DNA of 31,882 nt from Campylobacter sp. (GCF_020024835.1 NZ_JAHHTD010000012.1:1-31882), one strand, 5' to 3'. Positions 8,956-16,937 are shown, counted from the stretch's first letter. Translations and numbers: made by a program. Notes: generated by a model from the letters alone, not told the origin.

Positions 8956-9296
8956 TGCACGAATTAAGTATCACAGAATCCTTGCTTGAGCTTTGTGAAG
9001 AATATGCTCAAGGTAAAATTATAGAAGAAATTCATATAAAAATAGGGCGTTTAAGCGGTGTAGAAACATCACTTTTAAAAAGAAGTTTTGAAACATTTAA
9101 AGAAAATAGTTTAGTATGCAAGGACGCTAAAATAATACTACACTTACAAGAAATACTCATAGAGTGTCAAAAATGCCATTTTAATGGAATTTTAGAAAAT
9201 AATATTTTCTGGTGCCCAAAATGTGGAGATAAAAATTTGAAAATTATTGATGGAGAAGAGCTTTATTTAATGCGACTTGTTTTAAAAGAAAATTGA
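8955..9296 (+). CDS. hypA: HypA nickel metallochaperone
   Basis: HypA (113 residues) passes nickel to HypB and the hydrogenase. The start is set at the ATG overlapping the hypE stop (TAATG), because the protein must begin MHE: the amino terminus, H2 and E3 are the nickel ligands. An in-frame TTG six bases earlier would bury that site. A zinc domain has CQKC at 71-74 and CPKC at 87-90. It is the last gene of the hyp cluster; msrA follows 22 bases later. Sequence and length are standard. Confidence 0.96.
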   Translation: MHELSITESLLELCEEYAQGKIIEEIHIKIGRLSGVETSLLKRSFETFKENSLVCKDAKIILHLQEILIECQKCHFNGILENNIFWCPKCGDKNLKIIDGEELYLMRLVLKEN

Positions 9297-9318
9297 TATT
9301 TTTAGGAGCAATTTAAAA

Positions 9319-9834
9319 ATGTGTTTTGTTTTATCTAAAGAAATTATCTTAGGTGGTGGTTGTTTTTGGTGTGTTGAAGCTGTTTTTGATGGAATTAATG
9401 GAATTTTAGCTAGTGAAGTTGGCTATAGCGGTGGAAGAGATAATCCAACCTATAAAAGTGTTACAAATGGTGATGGAAATATAGAAGTTGCAAAACTTAC
9501 TTATAATCCAAGTCAAATTTCATTAAAAGAAATTTTAACTATATTTTTTAAAATACACGATCCAACAAGTAAAGATAAACAAGGAGCTGATGAAGGGATA
9601 CAATATAGATCAATTATCTTTTATAAAGATGATGAAGATTTAAATATCATTAATAATTTTATCCAAAATGCTCAAAAAAAATATTCAAAAACTATAGTTA
9701 CTAAAGTTATTAAGTTGCAAAAATACTACAAAGCTGAAGAATATCATCAAAAATATTTTAAGAAAAATCCAAATCAAACTTATTGTCAATTTGTGATAGC
9801 TCCAAAGCTTGAAAAAATTAATATTTATCGCTAA
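9319..9834 (+). CDS. msrA: Peptide methionine-S-sulfoxide reductase MsrA
   Basis: MsrA (171 residues) reduces methionine S-sulfoxide in oxidised proteins, using thioredoxin for regeneration. The catalytic cysteine is C15 in GGGCFWC. DEGIQYRSIIF at 91-101 and EEYHQKYFKKN at 140-150 are conserved substrate-site segments, and C156 in TYCQFVIAPKL is a candidate recycling cysteine. The usual GHAE motif reads GNIE at 53-56, keeping the glutamate. AGGAG at 9304-9308 precedes the ATG with rather long spacing. Only 22 bases separate it from hypA, so it may be expressed by readthrough. It converges on tpx, another oxidative-defence gene. Confidence 0.94.
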   Translation: MCFVLSKEIILGGGCFWCVEAVFDGINGILASEVGYSGGRDNPTYKSVTNGDGNIEVAKLTYNPSQISLKEILTIFFKIHDPTSKDKQGADEGIQYRSIIFYKDDEDLNIINNFIQNAQKKYSKTIVTKVIKLQKYYKAEEYHQKYFKKNPNQTYCQFVIAPKLEKINIYR

Positions 9835-9929
9835 GTTTTTTAAATTTAATAAAACACACCCATAATAACTTACTTTGCTATGAGATTTATTATTAATCTT
9901 AAAAATTTATAGTAAAAACTAAGCGATAA
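9825..9929. repeat. Long imperfect inverted repeat between convergent msrA and tpx
   Basis: A 16-base arm at 9825-9840 (TTATCGCTAAGTTTTT, covering the msrA stop codon) is the reverse complement of 9914-9929 (AAAAACTAAGCGATAA) with one mismatch. The intervening 73 bases contain a smaller AGATT/AATCT hairpin. As the two flanking genes converge here, a bidirectional transcription-stop or mRNA 3'-end structure is plausible, although neither arm is G+C-rich and the loop is long. The function is inferred from position. Confidence 0.45.
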
Positions 9930-9963
9930 TAATATTTTGTAGAAAAATTAAACAATCTCAAAA

Positions 9964-10482
9964 TTAGCAACAGGAACAACCATTACAATTTTGACTAAAA
10001 AAATTCTCTAAAGCTTGCATATTTGGAAGTTCAGTTACTTCTTTTACTAATTCTTTATAAGCGATTATGCCATCTTTTATGACAAATACAGCTCTTGCTA
10101 AAATTCCCTCTAGCGGACCATCTATCATTAAAACACCATATTTTTTACCAAATTCTTTTGAAGCAAAATCACTTGCGACTACTAAATTGTCTATTTCTTC
10201 AGTTGAACAAAAACGACCCATTGCAAATGGCAAATCCATACTTACTACAATCACTTCAGCATTAATGCTAGCTGCTCTTTTATTAAATTCTCTTGCTTCT
10301 GCTGCACATACTGGAGTATCTAAACTTGGAACACTAATAATAATTTGAGTTTTGCCTTTTGGAGCTATTTCAATGTCAAAAAGATCTTTTGCTTTTAAGA
10401 TTATATTTGGAGCCACATCACCAACTTCAAGGCTATTTCCTTGTAGTTTGACTTTATTTCCTTTAAATAACACCTCACTCAT
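9964..10482 (-). CDS. tpx: Thiol peroxidase Tpx with Cys-rich C-terminal tail
   Basis: Atypical 2-Cys peroxiredoxin of 172 residues that reduces hydrogen peroxide and organic hydroperoxides using thioredoxin. The peroxidatic cysteine is C59 in SLDTPVCAAEARE, the resolving cysteine is C92 in GRFCSTEE, and R130 corresponds to the conserved active-site arginine. Family members usually end about five residues earlier. This one adds NCNGCSCC, giving cysteines at 166, 169, 171 and 172. Those four extra thiols could bind metal or act as an additional redox relay, which is inference. AAAAGGAT is the ribosome site. A 7-base inverted repeat and a likely -10 element lie upstream, so it can be expressed apart from the helicase gene. 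Confidence 0.95.
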   Translation of the reverse strand: MSEVLFKGNKVKLQGNSLEVGDVAPNIILKAKDLFDIEIAPKGKTQIIISVPSLDTPVCAAEAREFNKRAASINAEVIVVSMDLPFAMGRFCSTEEIDNLVVASDFASKEFGKKYGVLMIDGPLEGILARAVFVIKDGIIAYKELVKEVTELPNMQALENFFSQNCNGCSCC

Positions 10483-10493
10483 TTTTATATCCT

Positions 10494-10510
10494 TTTAAGA
10501 TTTTCTTAAA
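10494..10510. repeat. Inverted repeat in the tpx 5' leader
   Basis: TTTAAGA at 10494-10500 and TCTTAAA at 10504-10510 are exact reverse complements around TTT. On the tpx strand this sits directly before the AAGGA ribosome site and downstream of the likely -10 element. It could be an operator or a weak mRNA hairpin. It does not match the PerR box spacing I know. Confidence 0.45.
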
Positions 10511-10512
10511 TC

Positions 10513-10520
10513 ATAATATA
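10513..10520 (-). promoter_or_regulatory. Candidate -10 element for tpx
   Basis: On the minus strand the 55-base gap between the helicase stop and the tpx start contains TATATTAT after a T-rich stretch, which fits a Campylobacter vegetative -10 box. No clear -35 is present. It would start transcription shortly before the inverted repeat in the leader. Confidence 0.4.
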
Positions 10521-10537
10521 AAAAAATTAATACAATC

Positions 10538-12556
10538 TTATTCTTTACACATACCTGCTTCTATCAAAAAACAAGAAGGTTGATAATTGTTTTTTTTGAT
10601 TTTATCATACTTGGCATAGCTTAAGTATAAAGTATCTTTAGCCCTAGTTACTGCTACATAAAATAATCTTCTTTCTTCTTCTAAACTACCACCCATTTTC
10701 ATAAGTTTTTGATTTGGAAATCGTCCTTGAGCAAGATCTATTACAAATACAAGTTCAAATTCAAGTCCTTTGCTAGCATGGATACTTAGTAAATTAACAC
10801 CATTGCCACTACTCATTTCATTTGCCCCTAAAGTCAAAAAATTGTAATACTTATAACTATCACTATAATTTTTTGCAAGTTCTTTTAAAACCATCATTTT
10901 TGCATTAATTTTTTCTAAAATTTCATTTTTTTTATTTAAATCTACATTAGAATTTTTATTTGTAGCTCTTTTTGTAGCTAAAATATTACAAATTTCTTGA
11001 AAATATTCATTTTCTAAAATTAAATTTATAAGTTGTGTTGAAATTTTACATTCATTTGCTTTCTTAACAAAAAGATATAATTTTTCTAAATTTTTCGCAC
11101 AATGTTCATTGATTTTAGAAATACTCAATACAGGATGAGTATTAAATTCGCTTTTTAATTGAAATCTAGCTGGATATGCTAATTCTTCTAAATCATCAAA
11201 AAGTCCTAATTGGTAACTTTGTTTTTTATGTTTTTTTAAACTAATGCTTGTATCAGGAGCTAAAAAACCTTTTACTAAATTAGAATGTCCAAGTTTTAAA
11301 AACGCATCAAATATATCTTTTGCTAAAACTCCCCCGACACCTTTGGTGTATTCAAGTAAATGTATAAAAGCCATAATATCTTTTGGATTTAATATTATTG
11401 CTAGCATAGAACAAAAAGCTTTCACTTCTAAGCTTTCAAAAAAACTTCTGCTACCCTTTCTTTTGCTAGATATCCCAACCTCTCTTAAAGCTACTTCAAT
11501 ACCATCTGCGCTAGAATTGTTTCTAAAAATTACAGCAATTTCATTTAAATCAACTCCACTTTGTAAAATAACTTTTGCTATAGTTGAATATTGATCAAAA
11601 AGTTCATTAAAAGTTAGTAGGCTTGGTGTTTTAAAATTTCCTTCCCTTGTAACAATCAATTCTTTTGGATACAACCTTTCATTATTTAAAATAACTTTAT
11701 TTGCTAAAGCTAAAATATTTTTACTTGAGCGATAATTTTTATTTAAAGTAAAAATTTTAGCATCTAAAAATCTATCTTTAAAACTTCCTATGATGGAAAT
11801 ATCAGCACCATTAAACGCATAAATACTCTGATCATAATCTCCAACACAAAATAAACTTTTACTATTAAAAGCATCAATTAAAGAACCTTGTAATGCGTTA
11901 GTATCTTGATATTCATCAACTAAAATTTCATCAAAATCAAAATTATGAGATCTTAAATTTTGTTTTAGCTTAATTAATAAATCATTAAAATCTACATAAT
12001 TAAATCTTTCTTTTTCTTCTTCATACTCTTTTAAAATATCTTCATAAATTTCAGCATAAACAGCTTGTTCATTATAATTTTGGCAAAACCACTCATAAAA
12101 ACTATCTAAATTTGTATTGGTATTTTGAAACAAAGAATATATATCATATAAATAATTAGACATATAAGGCTTAATATCGCTTAAATGATGAAAAGTTCTT
12201 TTTTCAAAAATAGATCTTAAAAGAATTCTTAGCTCACTTGCTTGTTTTAAAATAATATTATGATTTAATTCTTTCAAAAGAGTATATGCAGTGCTATGAA
12301 AAGTGCCTGCTGTGATTTTAGAAGTGATACTTTTATCAAAATATTTTCCAAGCCTTCCTATCATTTCCTTGCTTGCTTTATTAGTGAAAGTAAGAAGCAT
12401 AATTTTTTCTGGCTTTATATTGTTTTGTAAAAGATAAGCTATCCTTGCGACTATAGTTGATGTTTTGCCCGTGCCAGCACTTGCTATAACAAGATTATGT
12501 CCAAATGATGCACAGGCTGCTTTATATTGCTCTTCATTTAAACGAGATAAGGGCAT
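10538..12556 (-). CDS. UvrD/Rep/PcrA-type superfamily 1 DNA helicase
   Basis: ATP-dependent 3'-5' DNA helicase of 672 residues, acting in repair or replication restart. All SF1A motifs are present: Q10 (LNEEQ), Walker A ASAGTGKT at 25-32, LTFTNKA at 55-61, GTFHS at 84-88, Walker B VDEYQDTN at 213-220, GDYDQSIYAFNGAD at 239-252, NYRS at 274-277, SIHASKGLEFELV near 591-603 and VAVTRAK near 634-640. It is slightly shorter than typical PcrA and seems to lack the C-terminal Tudor-like extension. AGGA precedes the ATG. The start lies 7 bases after the cprS stop, so it is probably co-transcribed with the two-component genes. Whether to call it Rep, PcrA or UvrD cannot be settled from sequence alone. 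Confidence 0.9.
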   Translation of the reverse strand: MPLSRLNEEQYKAACASFGHNLVIASAGTGKTSTIVARIAYLLQNNIKPEKIMLLTFTNKASKEMIGRLGKYFDKSITSKITAGTFHSTAYTLLKELNHNIILKQASELRILLRSIFEKRTFHHLSDIKPYMSNYLYDIYSLFQNTNTNLDSFYEWFCQNYNEQAVYAEIYEDILKEYEEEKERFNYVDFNDLLIKLKQNLRSHNFDFDEILVDEYQDTNALQGSLIDAFNSKSLFCVGDYDQSIYAFNGADISIIGSFKDRFLDAKIFTLNKNYRSSKNILALANKVILNNERLYPKELIVTREGNFKTPSLLTFNELFDQYSTIAKVILQSGVDLNEIAVIFRNNSSADGIEVALREVGISSKRKGSRSFFESLEVKAFCSMLAIILNPKDIMAFIHLLEYTKGVGGVLAKDIFDAFLKLGHSNLVKGFLAPDTSISLKKHKKQSYQLGLFDDLEELAYPARFQLKSEFNTHPVLSISKINEHCAKNLEKLYLFVKKANECKISTQLINLILENEYFQEICNILATKRATNKNSNVDLNKKNEILEKINAKMMVLKELAKNYSDSYKYYNFLTLGANEMSSGNGVNLLSIHASKGLEFELVFVIDLAQGRFPNQKLMKMGGSLEEERRLFYVAVTRAKDTLYLSYAKYDKIKKNNYQPSCFLIEAGMCKE

Positions 12557-12563
12557 AATTTTC

Positions 12564-13805
12564 CTAATTTTGAATAATATTTTCTAAATTTTTAAAATAA
12601 AAATAATTACAACCATTACTATACTCATAAAAAAGTGTTAATTTATGAGAGTCTAGTATGGTTTTTACTACATAAAGACCAAGTCCAAAGCTATCTTTAT
12701 TTTTTTTTCCTTGAGTAAAAGCTTGAGTATAGTGCCTTAAATCTTGATCTAAAGCCTTGCCTATATTTTTAAAACAAAGATATTCTCTTGTAATTTCTAT
12801 AGTTACTTTATTTTCATCAGAATATTTTATACCATTATCTATCATATTTTTCATAGCTGTGGTAAAAAGTTTAAAATCAACATTTATGCTAAAACTCTCT
12901 TTTATACTAATTTTTATTTTATTATCATCATTCATTGCTATATCTTTAGCTTCATCTAGTAAATCTAAGATATTATATTTTTTTAAATTTATTAATTGAG
13001 TTCCTGAAGTAATTTGCTCAATCGCAGCAAATTCATTTATAAGGATCTCAAGACGATTAAAAGCTGCCATTAATCTTTCTTTATATTTGCTATTTTCAAG
13101 CATTTCTAAAGTGATTAATCCCTTAGTAATTGGAGTTTTTAATTCGTGCATAATATTTCTTAAAAAAAATTGTCTTGAAGAATTAAGCTTTTGAATTCTC
13201 AAAATAGATTCATAAAATGCTGTTGCAACTTGTGAAATCTCATCATTTCCTCTGCTAACATTTTGTATTTCATCTAATTTATTTTCTCCAAATTTATCAA
13301 TTTGTCTTTTTAAAGCTCTTAAAGGCTTTAATTTTCTTATGATAAAAAGATACAAAATCACTAAAACCATTACTACAATTACAGCTATAAATTTTATTAC
13401 AAAATATCTATAACCTTGATATTCTAGGTCTTTATATAAAAAAAGCTTACCATTGTAAATAATTTTCAAATACACATTATCTTGTAAAGTAATAATTTCT
13501 ACAATAGCTGTGCTAGTTTGAGCACGAGCAATTGTTTCGGCCTTATAAATGACATTTTTAATAGAATTGGGATTTATAAGTTCTACCATTTTATAATTTT
13601 TAGTTTGTTCTTGGAATTCTTTTTCTCCAATTACATTATTAAGATATAGCAATCTTGAATTTGCTATAAAAGAATACTTAGCATTAAGTTCATTTGTGTA
13701 ATTTTGTTGATCATATTTAATAAGCCATAAAAATGCTAATATCACACTAATAATGGCTAGTAAAAATACAAAAGTAATAGTATAAAAAATTGATGACTTA
13801 TTCAT
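12564..13805 (-). CDS. cprS: Sensor histidine kinase, CprS-like
   Basis: Membrane sensor kinase of 413 residues, partner of the adjacent response regulator. Membrane segments lie at about 8-30 and 135-156 and bracket a roughly 100-residue periplasmic domain. A HAMP-like linker follows at about 157-208. The dimerisation domain has the phosphoacceptor H220 in IMHELKTPI. The ATPase domain has MIDNGIKYSD as N-box near 321-330 and SFGLGLYVV as G-box near 372-380. It overlaps cprR by 4 bases (ATGA). The CprS name rests on linkage to a CprR-like regulator and htrA as in C. jejuni, where CprRS controls envelope and biofilm-related functions. The sensed signal is unknown. Confidence 0.85.
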   Translation of the reverse strand: MNKSSIFYTITFVFLLAIISVILAFLWLIKYDQQNYTNELNAKYSFIANSRLLYLNNVIGEKEFQEQTKNYKMVELINPNSIKNVIYKAETIARAQTSTAIVEIITLQDNVYLKIIYNGKLFLYKDLEYQGYRYFVIKFIAVIVVMVLVILYLFIIRKLKPLRALKRQIDKFGENKLDEIQNVSRGNDEISQVATAFYESILRIQKLNSSRQFFLRNIMHELKTPITKGLITLEMLENSKYKERLMAAFNRLEILINEFAAIEQITSGTQLINLKKYNILDLLDEAKDIAMNDDNKIKISIKESFSINVDFKLFTTAMKNMIDNGIKYSDENKVTIEITREYLCFKNIGKALDQDLRHYTQAFTQGKKNKDSFGLGLYVVKTILDSHKLTLFYEYSNGCNYFYFKNLENIIQN

Positions 13806-14476
13806 TGAGTTAATTTATATCCTATTCCCCTAATAGAATGAATATATTTTGGAATTTTAGGATCGTCTCCAATTTTTTGCCTAATACGGCTAATAATCAC
13901 ATCTATGCTTTTATTACTAGAGTCTTCGCTAATAGAGCTACAATTATACACAAGCTCCTCACGGCTTACTACTCCACCTTCTTTTTTAATCAAATAACTT
14001 AAAATATCAAACTCTGCATTAGTAAAATTTATCTCTTGATCTTTCATTGTTATAGTATGTTTAAATTTATCATATACTAAATCTTTTTTTACTTGTGCTT
14101 GAGTAGTTTTTGTATTTGAAATTCTTCTTAAATGACTTTTGATTCTTGCTTGAAGTTCTTGAGGATTATAAGGTTTTGGTAAATAATCATCAGCACCTAA
14201 ATTAAGTGCTGTAACTTTATCGCTAATATCGTGTCTAGCGCTTGAAATAATAATAGGTGTATCATATTTTTTACGAATTTCTTCACATACTTCAAGACCA
14301 TCAAGTCCTGGCAAACTTAAATCCAAAATAATCAAATCATAAGGATTTAAAGCAAGTCTAGAAAGTCCTATATAAGGCTCATGAGCAATATCTACTTTCA
14401 TATCAAATTGTTCTAAATATTCTGCAATAATTTCAGCTAGCTCTAAATCATCTTCTATCATTAAAATTTTAATCAT
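13802..14476 (-). CDS. cprR: OmpR-type response regulator, CprR-like
   Basis: Response regulator of 224 residues. The receiver domain has the acidic pair D9-D10, phosphoacceptor D52 in IILDLSLPGLDG and the conserved lysine in YLPKPYNPQEL. The C-terminal winged helix ends in SIRGIGYKLT, the usual OmpR/PhoB signature. A strong ribosome site (AAAGGAT) precedes the ATG. It lies 20 bases after htrA and shares 4 bases with cprS. In C. jejuni the orthologous regulator is reported to control htrA directly, which fits the layout here. I infer orthology from domain type and neighbourhood. Confidence 0.87.
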   Translation of the reverse strand: MIKILMIEDDLELAEIIAEYLEQFDMKVDIAHEPYIGLSRLALNPYDLIILDLSLPGLDGLEVCEEIRKKYDTPIIISSARHDISDKVTALNLGADDYLPKPYNPQELQARIKSHLRRISNTKTTQAQVKKDLVYDKFKHTITMKDQEINFTNAEFDILSYLIKKEGGVVSREELVYNCSSISEDSSNKSIDVIISRIRQKIGDDPKIPKYIHSIRGIGYKLTQ

Positions 14477-14496
14477 TATTTATCCTTTTATGTAAT

Positions 14497-15912
14497 TTAA
14501 TAAAGCAAAACTCTAACAAATCCACCTCTATTAATCCAAATTTTAACATATTCTTTGCCTTTGTTTAAATTTAACGCCTTAGATAATTCTTTAAAATTTG
14601 AAATTTCATATTGATCAACACCGACAATAATATCTCCTGATTCAAAACCTGCTTGTTCTGCTTTTGATTTTGGAATAACTTCTGTAATTAAAATACCACT
14701 AATATTCTCAGGAATTTTATATTCTTGTCTATTTTTAGAATCAAGCTCTATAAGTTTTAAACCTTCTATATAGCCTTTTTCATACTTTGATGATTTTTCA
14801 TCAGTTTTAAGCATAAATTTAATTGTTTTGACTTTATTATCTCTTTCATAGCTTAATTGAATTTCTTGTTTTGGATCAATACTTCCTATATAATTTTTTA
14901 AATCCATAGGGCTTTTTATGATAGTTTTATCAACTTTAACAATCAAATCTCCTCTTTTTAATCCAGCATTATAAGCTGCTGAATCTTTTTGCACATCAGT
15001 AACTAATGCACCATCTTTATTAGTGTAAGCTTTTTTTATATCCTGTGTTAAAGCCCCTATAGCAACGCCTAAGTATCCTCTTTCAATCTTACCATTTTCA
15101 ATAAGTTTTTGTGCTATGGTTCTTACCATATTTGAAGGTATTGCAAAGCCTATGCCATTATTTCCACCACTTCTTGAAAGGATAGCTGAATTTATTCCTA
15201 CTAAAGCGCCACGACTATCTACCAATGCACCACCTGAATTTCCAGGATTAATAGAAGCATCAGTTTGTATAAAATTCTCATATTGATTTAAACCTATATT
15301 ATTTTTATTTAAAGCTGAAATAATTCCACTTGTAACACTGCTTCCAACTCCAAAAGGATTTCCTAAGGCAAATACAACGTCTCCTTCAAGTAATTGATCA
15401 GAATTTGCAAAAATAACAGCTGATAAATCTTTTGCTTCTATTTTAATGACAGCTAAATCTGTCTTAGGATCTGCACCAATTAATTTAGCTTTATATTCCA
15501 CACTAGAATCTGGTAAATTAACTGTAATTTTTTCAGCTCCTTCTATTACGTGATTATTTGTAATAATATAACCATCACTAGAAATAATCACTCCAGAACC
15601 AAGCGAATTTACCATTTCTTTATTTTTTTTGTTTTTAGGCATTTTTGGCAAATCAAAACCAAAAAATTGCTTAAAATATGGATCATTAAAAAAATCATCT
15701 ATACCAAAAGAGTTATTTTGTATCGTTTGACTTGTAGATATATTTACAACCGAATTTTTAACCTTTTGAATAGAATCATAATAAGAAAGTATAGTATTTG
15801 TATTATTTATAGGCGAAGTTCTTTGTAAATTTTCTTCTGCTTGTTTAAAATTAATACTCGCACTTAATAAACTAGTTGAAGCTATTAAAGAGAGAATAAT
15901 GGTTTTTTTCAT
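14497..15912 (-). CDS. htrA: HtrA/DegP periplasmic serine protease-chaperone
   Basis: Periplasmic quality-control protease of 471 residues; in Campylobacter it is also secreted and cleaves host junction proteins. A signal peptide covers about residues 1-18 (MKKTIILSLIASTSLLSA). The trypsin-like domain has the catalytic triad H121 (NNHVIEG), D152 (KTDLAVI) and S226 (NPGNSGGAL). Two PDZ domains follow, roughly 265-355 and 385-470, the usual DegP arrangement. AAAGGAAAAA precedes the ATG. It is divergent from cbpA, so two stress-related operons share one 164-base regulatory region. It is first in a minus-strand run continuing into cprR and cprS. Confidence 0.95.
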   Translation of the reverse strand: MKKTIILSLIASTSLLSASINFKQAEENLQRTSPINNTNTILSYYDSIQKVKNSVVNISTSQTIQNNSFGIDDFFNDPYFKQFFGFDLPKMPKNKKNKEMVNSLGSGVIISSDGYIITNNHVIEGAEKITVNLPDSSVEYKAKLIGADPKTDLAVIKIEAKDLSAVIFANSDQLLEGDVVFALGNPFGVGSSVTSGIISALNKNNIGLNQYENFIQTDASINPGNSGGALVDSRGALVGINSAILSRSGGNNGIGFAIPSNMVRTIAQKLIENGKIERGYLGVAIGALTQDIKKAYTNKDGALVTDVQKDSAAYNAGLKRGDLIVKVDKTIIKSPMDLKNYIGSIDPKQEIQLSYERDNKVKTIKFMLKTDEKSSKYEKGYIEGLKLIELDSKNRQEYKIPENISGILITEVIPKSKAEQAGFESGDIIVGVDQYEISNFKELSKALNLNKGKEYVKIWINRGGFVRVLLY

Positions 15913-15945
15913 ATTTTTTCCTTTTCAAATCATTTTTTTTGGGTA

Positions 15946-15951
15946 AGTATA
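15946..15951 (-). promoter_or_regulatory. Candidate -10 element for htrA
   Basis: TATACT on the minus strand lies 34 bases ahead of the htrA ATG after a T-rich stretch, compatible with a vegetative -10 box. No convincing -35 is seen. Confidence 0.45.
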
Positions 15952-15983
15952 AAATTTTATTTTTACATAATTGTAAATGAAAC

Positions 15984-16027
15984 CTTTAGTTTTATAACTT
16001 ATAAAAGTTGATTGACTTAGACTAAAG
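15984..16027. promoter_or_regulatory. Inverted repeats overlapping the cbpA promoter, candidate operator
   Basis: CTTTAGT at 15984-15990 is the reverse complement of ACTAAAG at 16021-16027. Inside this interval AACTT at 15996-16000 and AAGTT at 16005-16009 form another exact pair. The right outer arm lies in the promoter spacer and the inner pair just upstream of the -35. HspR, encoded one gene downstream, is known to repress its own operon in Campylobacter, so this is the obvious place for its operator. The repeats do not match the actinobacterial HAIR consensus. Confidence 0.45.
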
Positions 16028-16040
16028 TTTTTGATATAAT
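16012..16040 (+). promoter_or_regulatory. Sigma-70-type promoter of cbpA-hspR
   Basis: TTGACT at 16012-16017 and TATAAT at 16035-16040 are separated by exactly 17 bases, an almost ideal vegetative promoter with a clear -35, which is unusual in Campylobacter. The cbpA ATG lies 36 bases after the -10. A strong promoter under repression is what a heat-shock operon controlled by HspR would need. Confidence 0.75.
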
Positions 16041-16076
16041 TTTATCGTTTAAGTAAATTAAGTTAAGGAATATAAA

Positions 16077-16928
16077 ATGAGTAATAGTTTATATGATACC
16101 TTAGGTGTTTCTAAAAATGCAAGTGCTGATGATATTAAAAAAGCATATAGACGCCTAGCAAGACAATATCATCCAGATATCAATAAAGAAGCTGGAGCAG
16201 AAGATAAATTTAAAGAAATTAATGCTGCTTATGAAATACTAAGTGATGAGCAAAAAAGAAATCAATACGATCGATATGGTGATTCTATGTTTGGAGGGCA
16301 AAGTTTTCAAGATTTTTCAAGAAGTGCAGGCGGAGCTGATATTAATGATATATTAAAAAATATTTTTGGTGGAGGTTTTGGCGGTTTTAATTCTAGCAAT
16401 AATTTTCGAGGTGGTTTTAATGGCTTTGGAGAAGATTTAGATTTGCAAGCTAGTATAAAAATTCCATTTGAAAAAGGAATTTTAGGCGGAGAACATTCTA
16501 TAATGATACAAGGTGAGCAAATAAAAATAAAAATTCCTCATGGTATTAAAAATGGTGAAAAACTTCGCGTAAGAAATAAGGGTAAAAATTTAAATGGTCA
16601 AAGAGGGGATTTAATTTTAAAAATTGAACTTGAAAAAAGTAAAGAATACACTAGAGAAGATGATGATTTATACAAAAATGTAGAAATTAGTTTAAAAACT
16701 GCTTTTTTTGGGGATAAAATTAGTATTAACACTCCAAGAAAAGAGGTAAAAATTACCATACCACCAAATTCTAAAAATAATCAAAAAATTAGACTTAAAG
16801 GCTATGGAGTGCAAAATAGAAAAACAGATATTTATGGGGATATGTATTTAATTTTAAATGTTAAATTACCAGATACAAATACCTTAGATCCTGAATTTTT
16901 AAAAATTTTAGAAGAAAAGTTACCATAA
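16077..16928 (+). CDS. cbpA: CbpA, DnaJ-like co-chaperone
   Basis: DnaJ-type co-chaperone of 283 residues that stimulates DnaK. The J domain spans about 1-70 with HPD at 32-34. A Gly/Phe-rich linker lies at about 85-130 (GGGFGGF, FRGGFNGFG). Two beta-sheet substrate-binding domains follow. The four-repeat CxxCxGxG zinc centre of true DnaJ is absent, which defines the CbpA class. AAGGAATATAAA precedes the ATG. hspR follows 9 bases later, forming the cbpA-hspR heat-shock unit. Confidence 0.93.
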   Translation: MSNSLYDTLGVSKNASADDIKKAYRRLARQYHPDINKEAGAEDKFKEINAAYEILSDEQKRNQYDRYGDSMFGGQSFQDFSRSAGGADINDILKNIFGGGFGGFNSSNNFRGGFNGFGEDLDLQASIKIPFEKGILGGEHSIMIQGEQIKIKIPHGIKNGEKLRVRNKGKNLNGQRGDLILKIELEKSKEYTREDDDLYKNVEISLKTAFFGDKISINTPRKEVKITIPPNSKNNQKIRLKGYGVQNRKTDIYGDMYLILNVKLPDTNTLDPEFLKILEEKLP

Positions 16929-16937
16929 GGAGTAAAT

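Noticed and set aside
8949..8957. TTG start for hypA six bases before the ATG.
   Set aside because: HypA needs a free MHE amino terminus for nickel binding, so the ATG at 8955 is preferred.
10067..10348. Open frames on the strand opposite tpx, the helicase, hypC, hypE, htrA, fliD and others.
   Set aside because: They lie wholly inside convincing genes, lack ribosome sites and have no recognisable domains; they are shadows.
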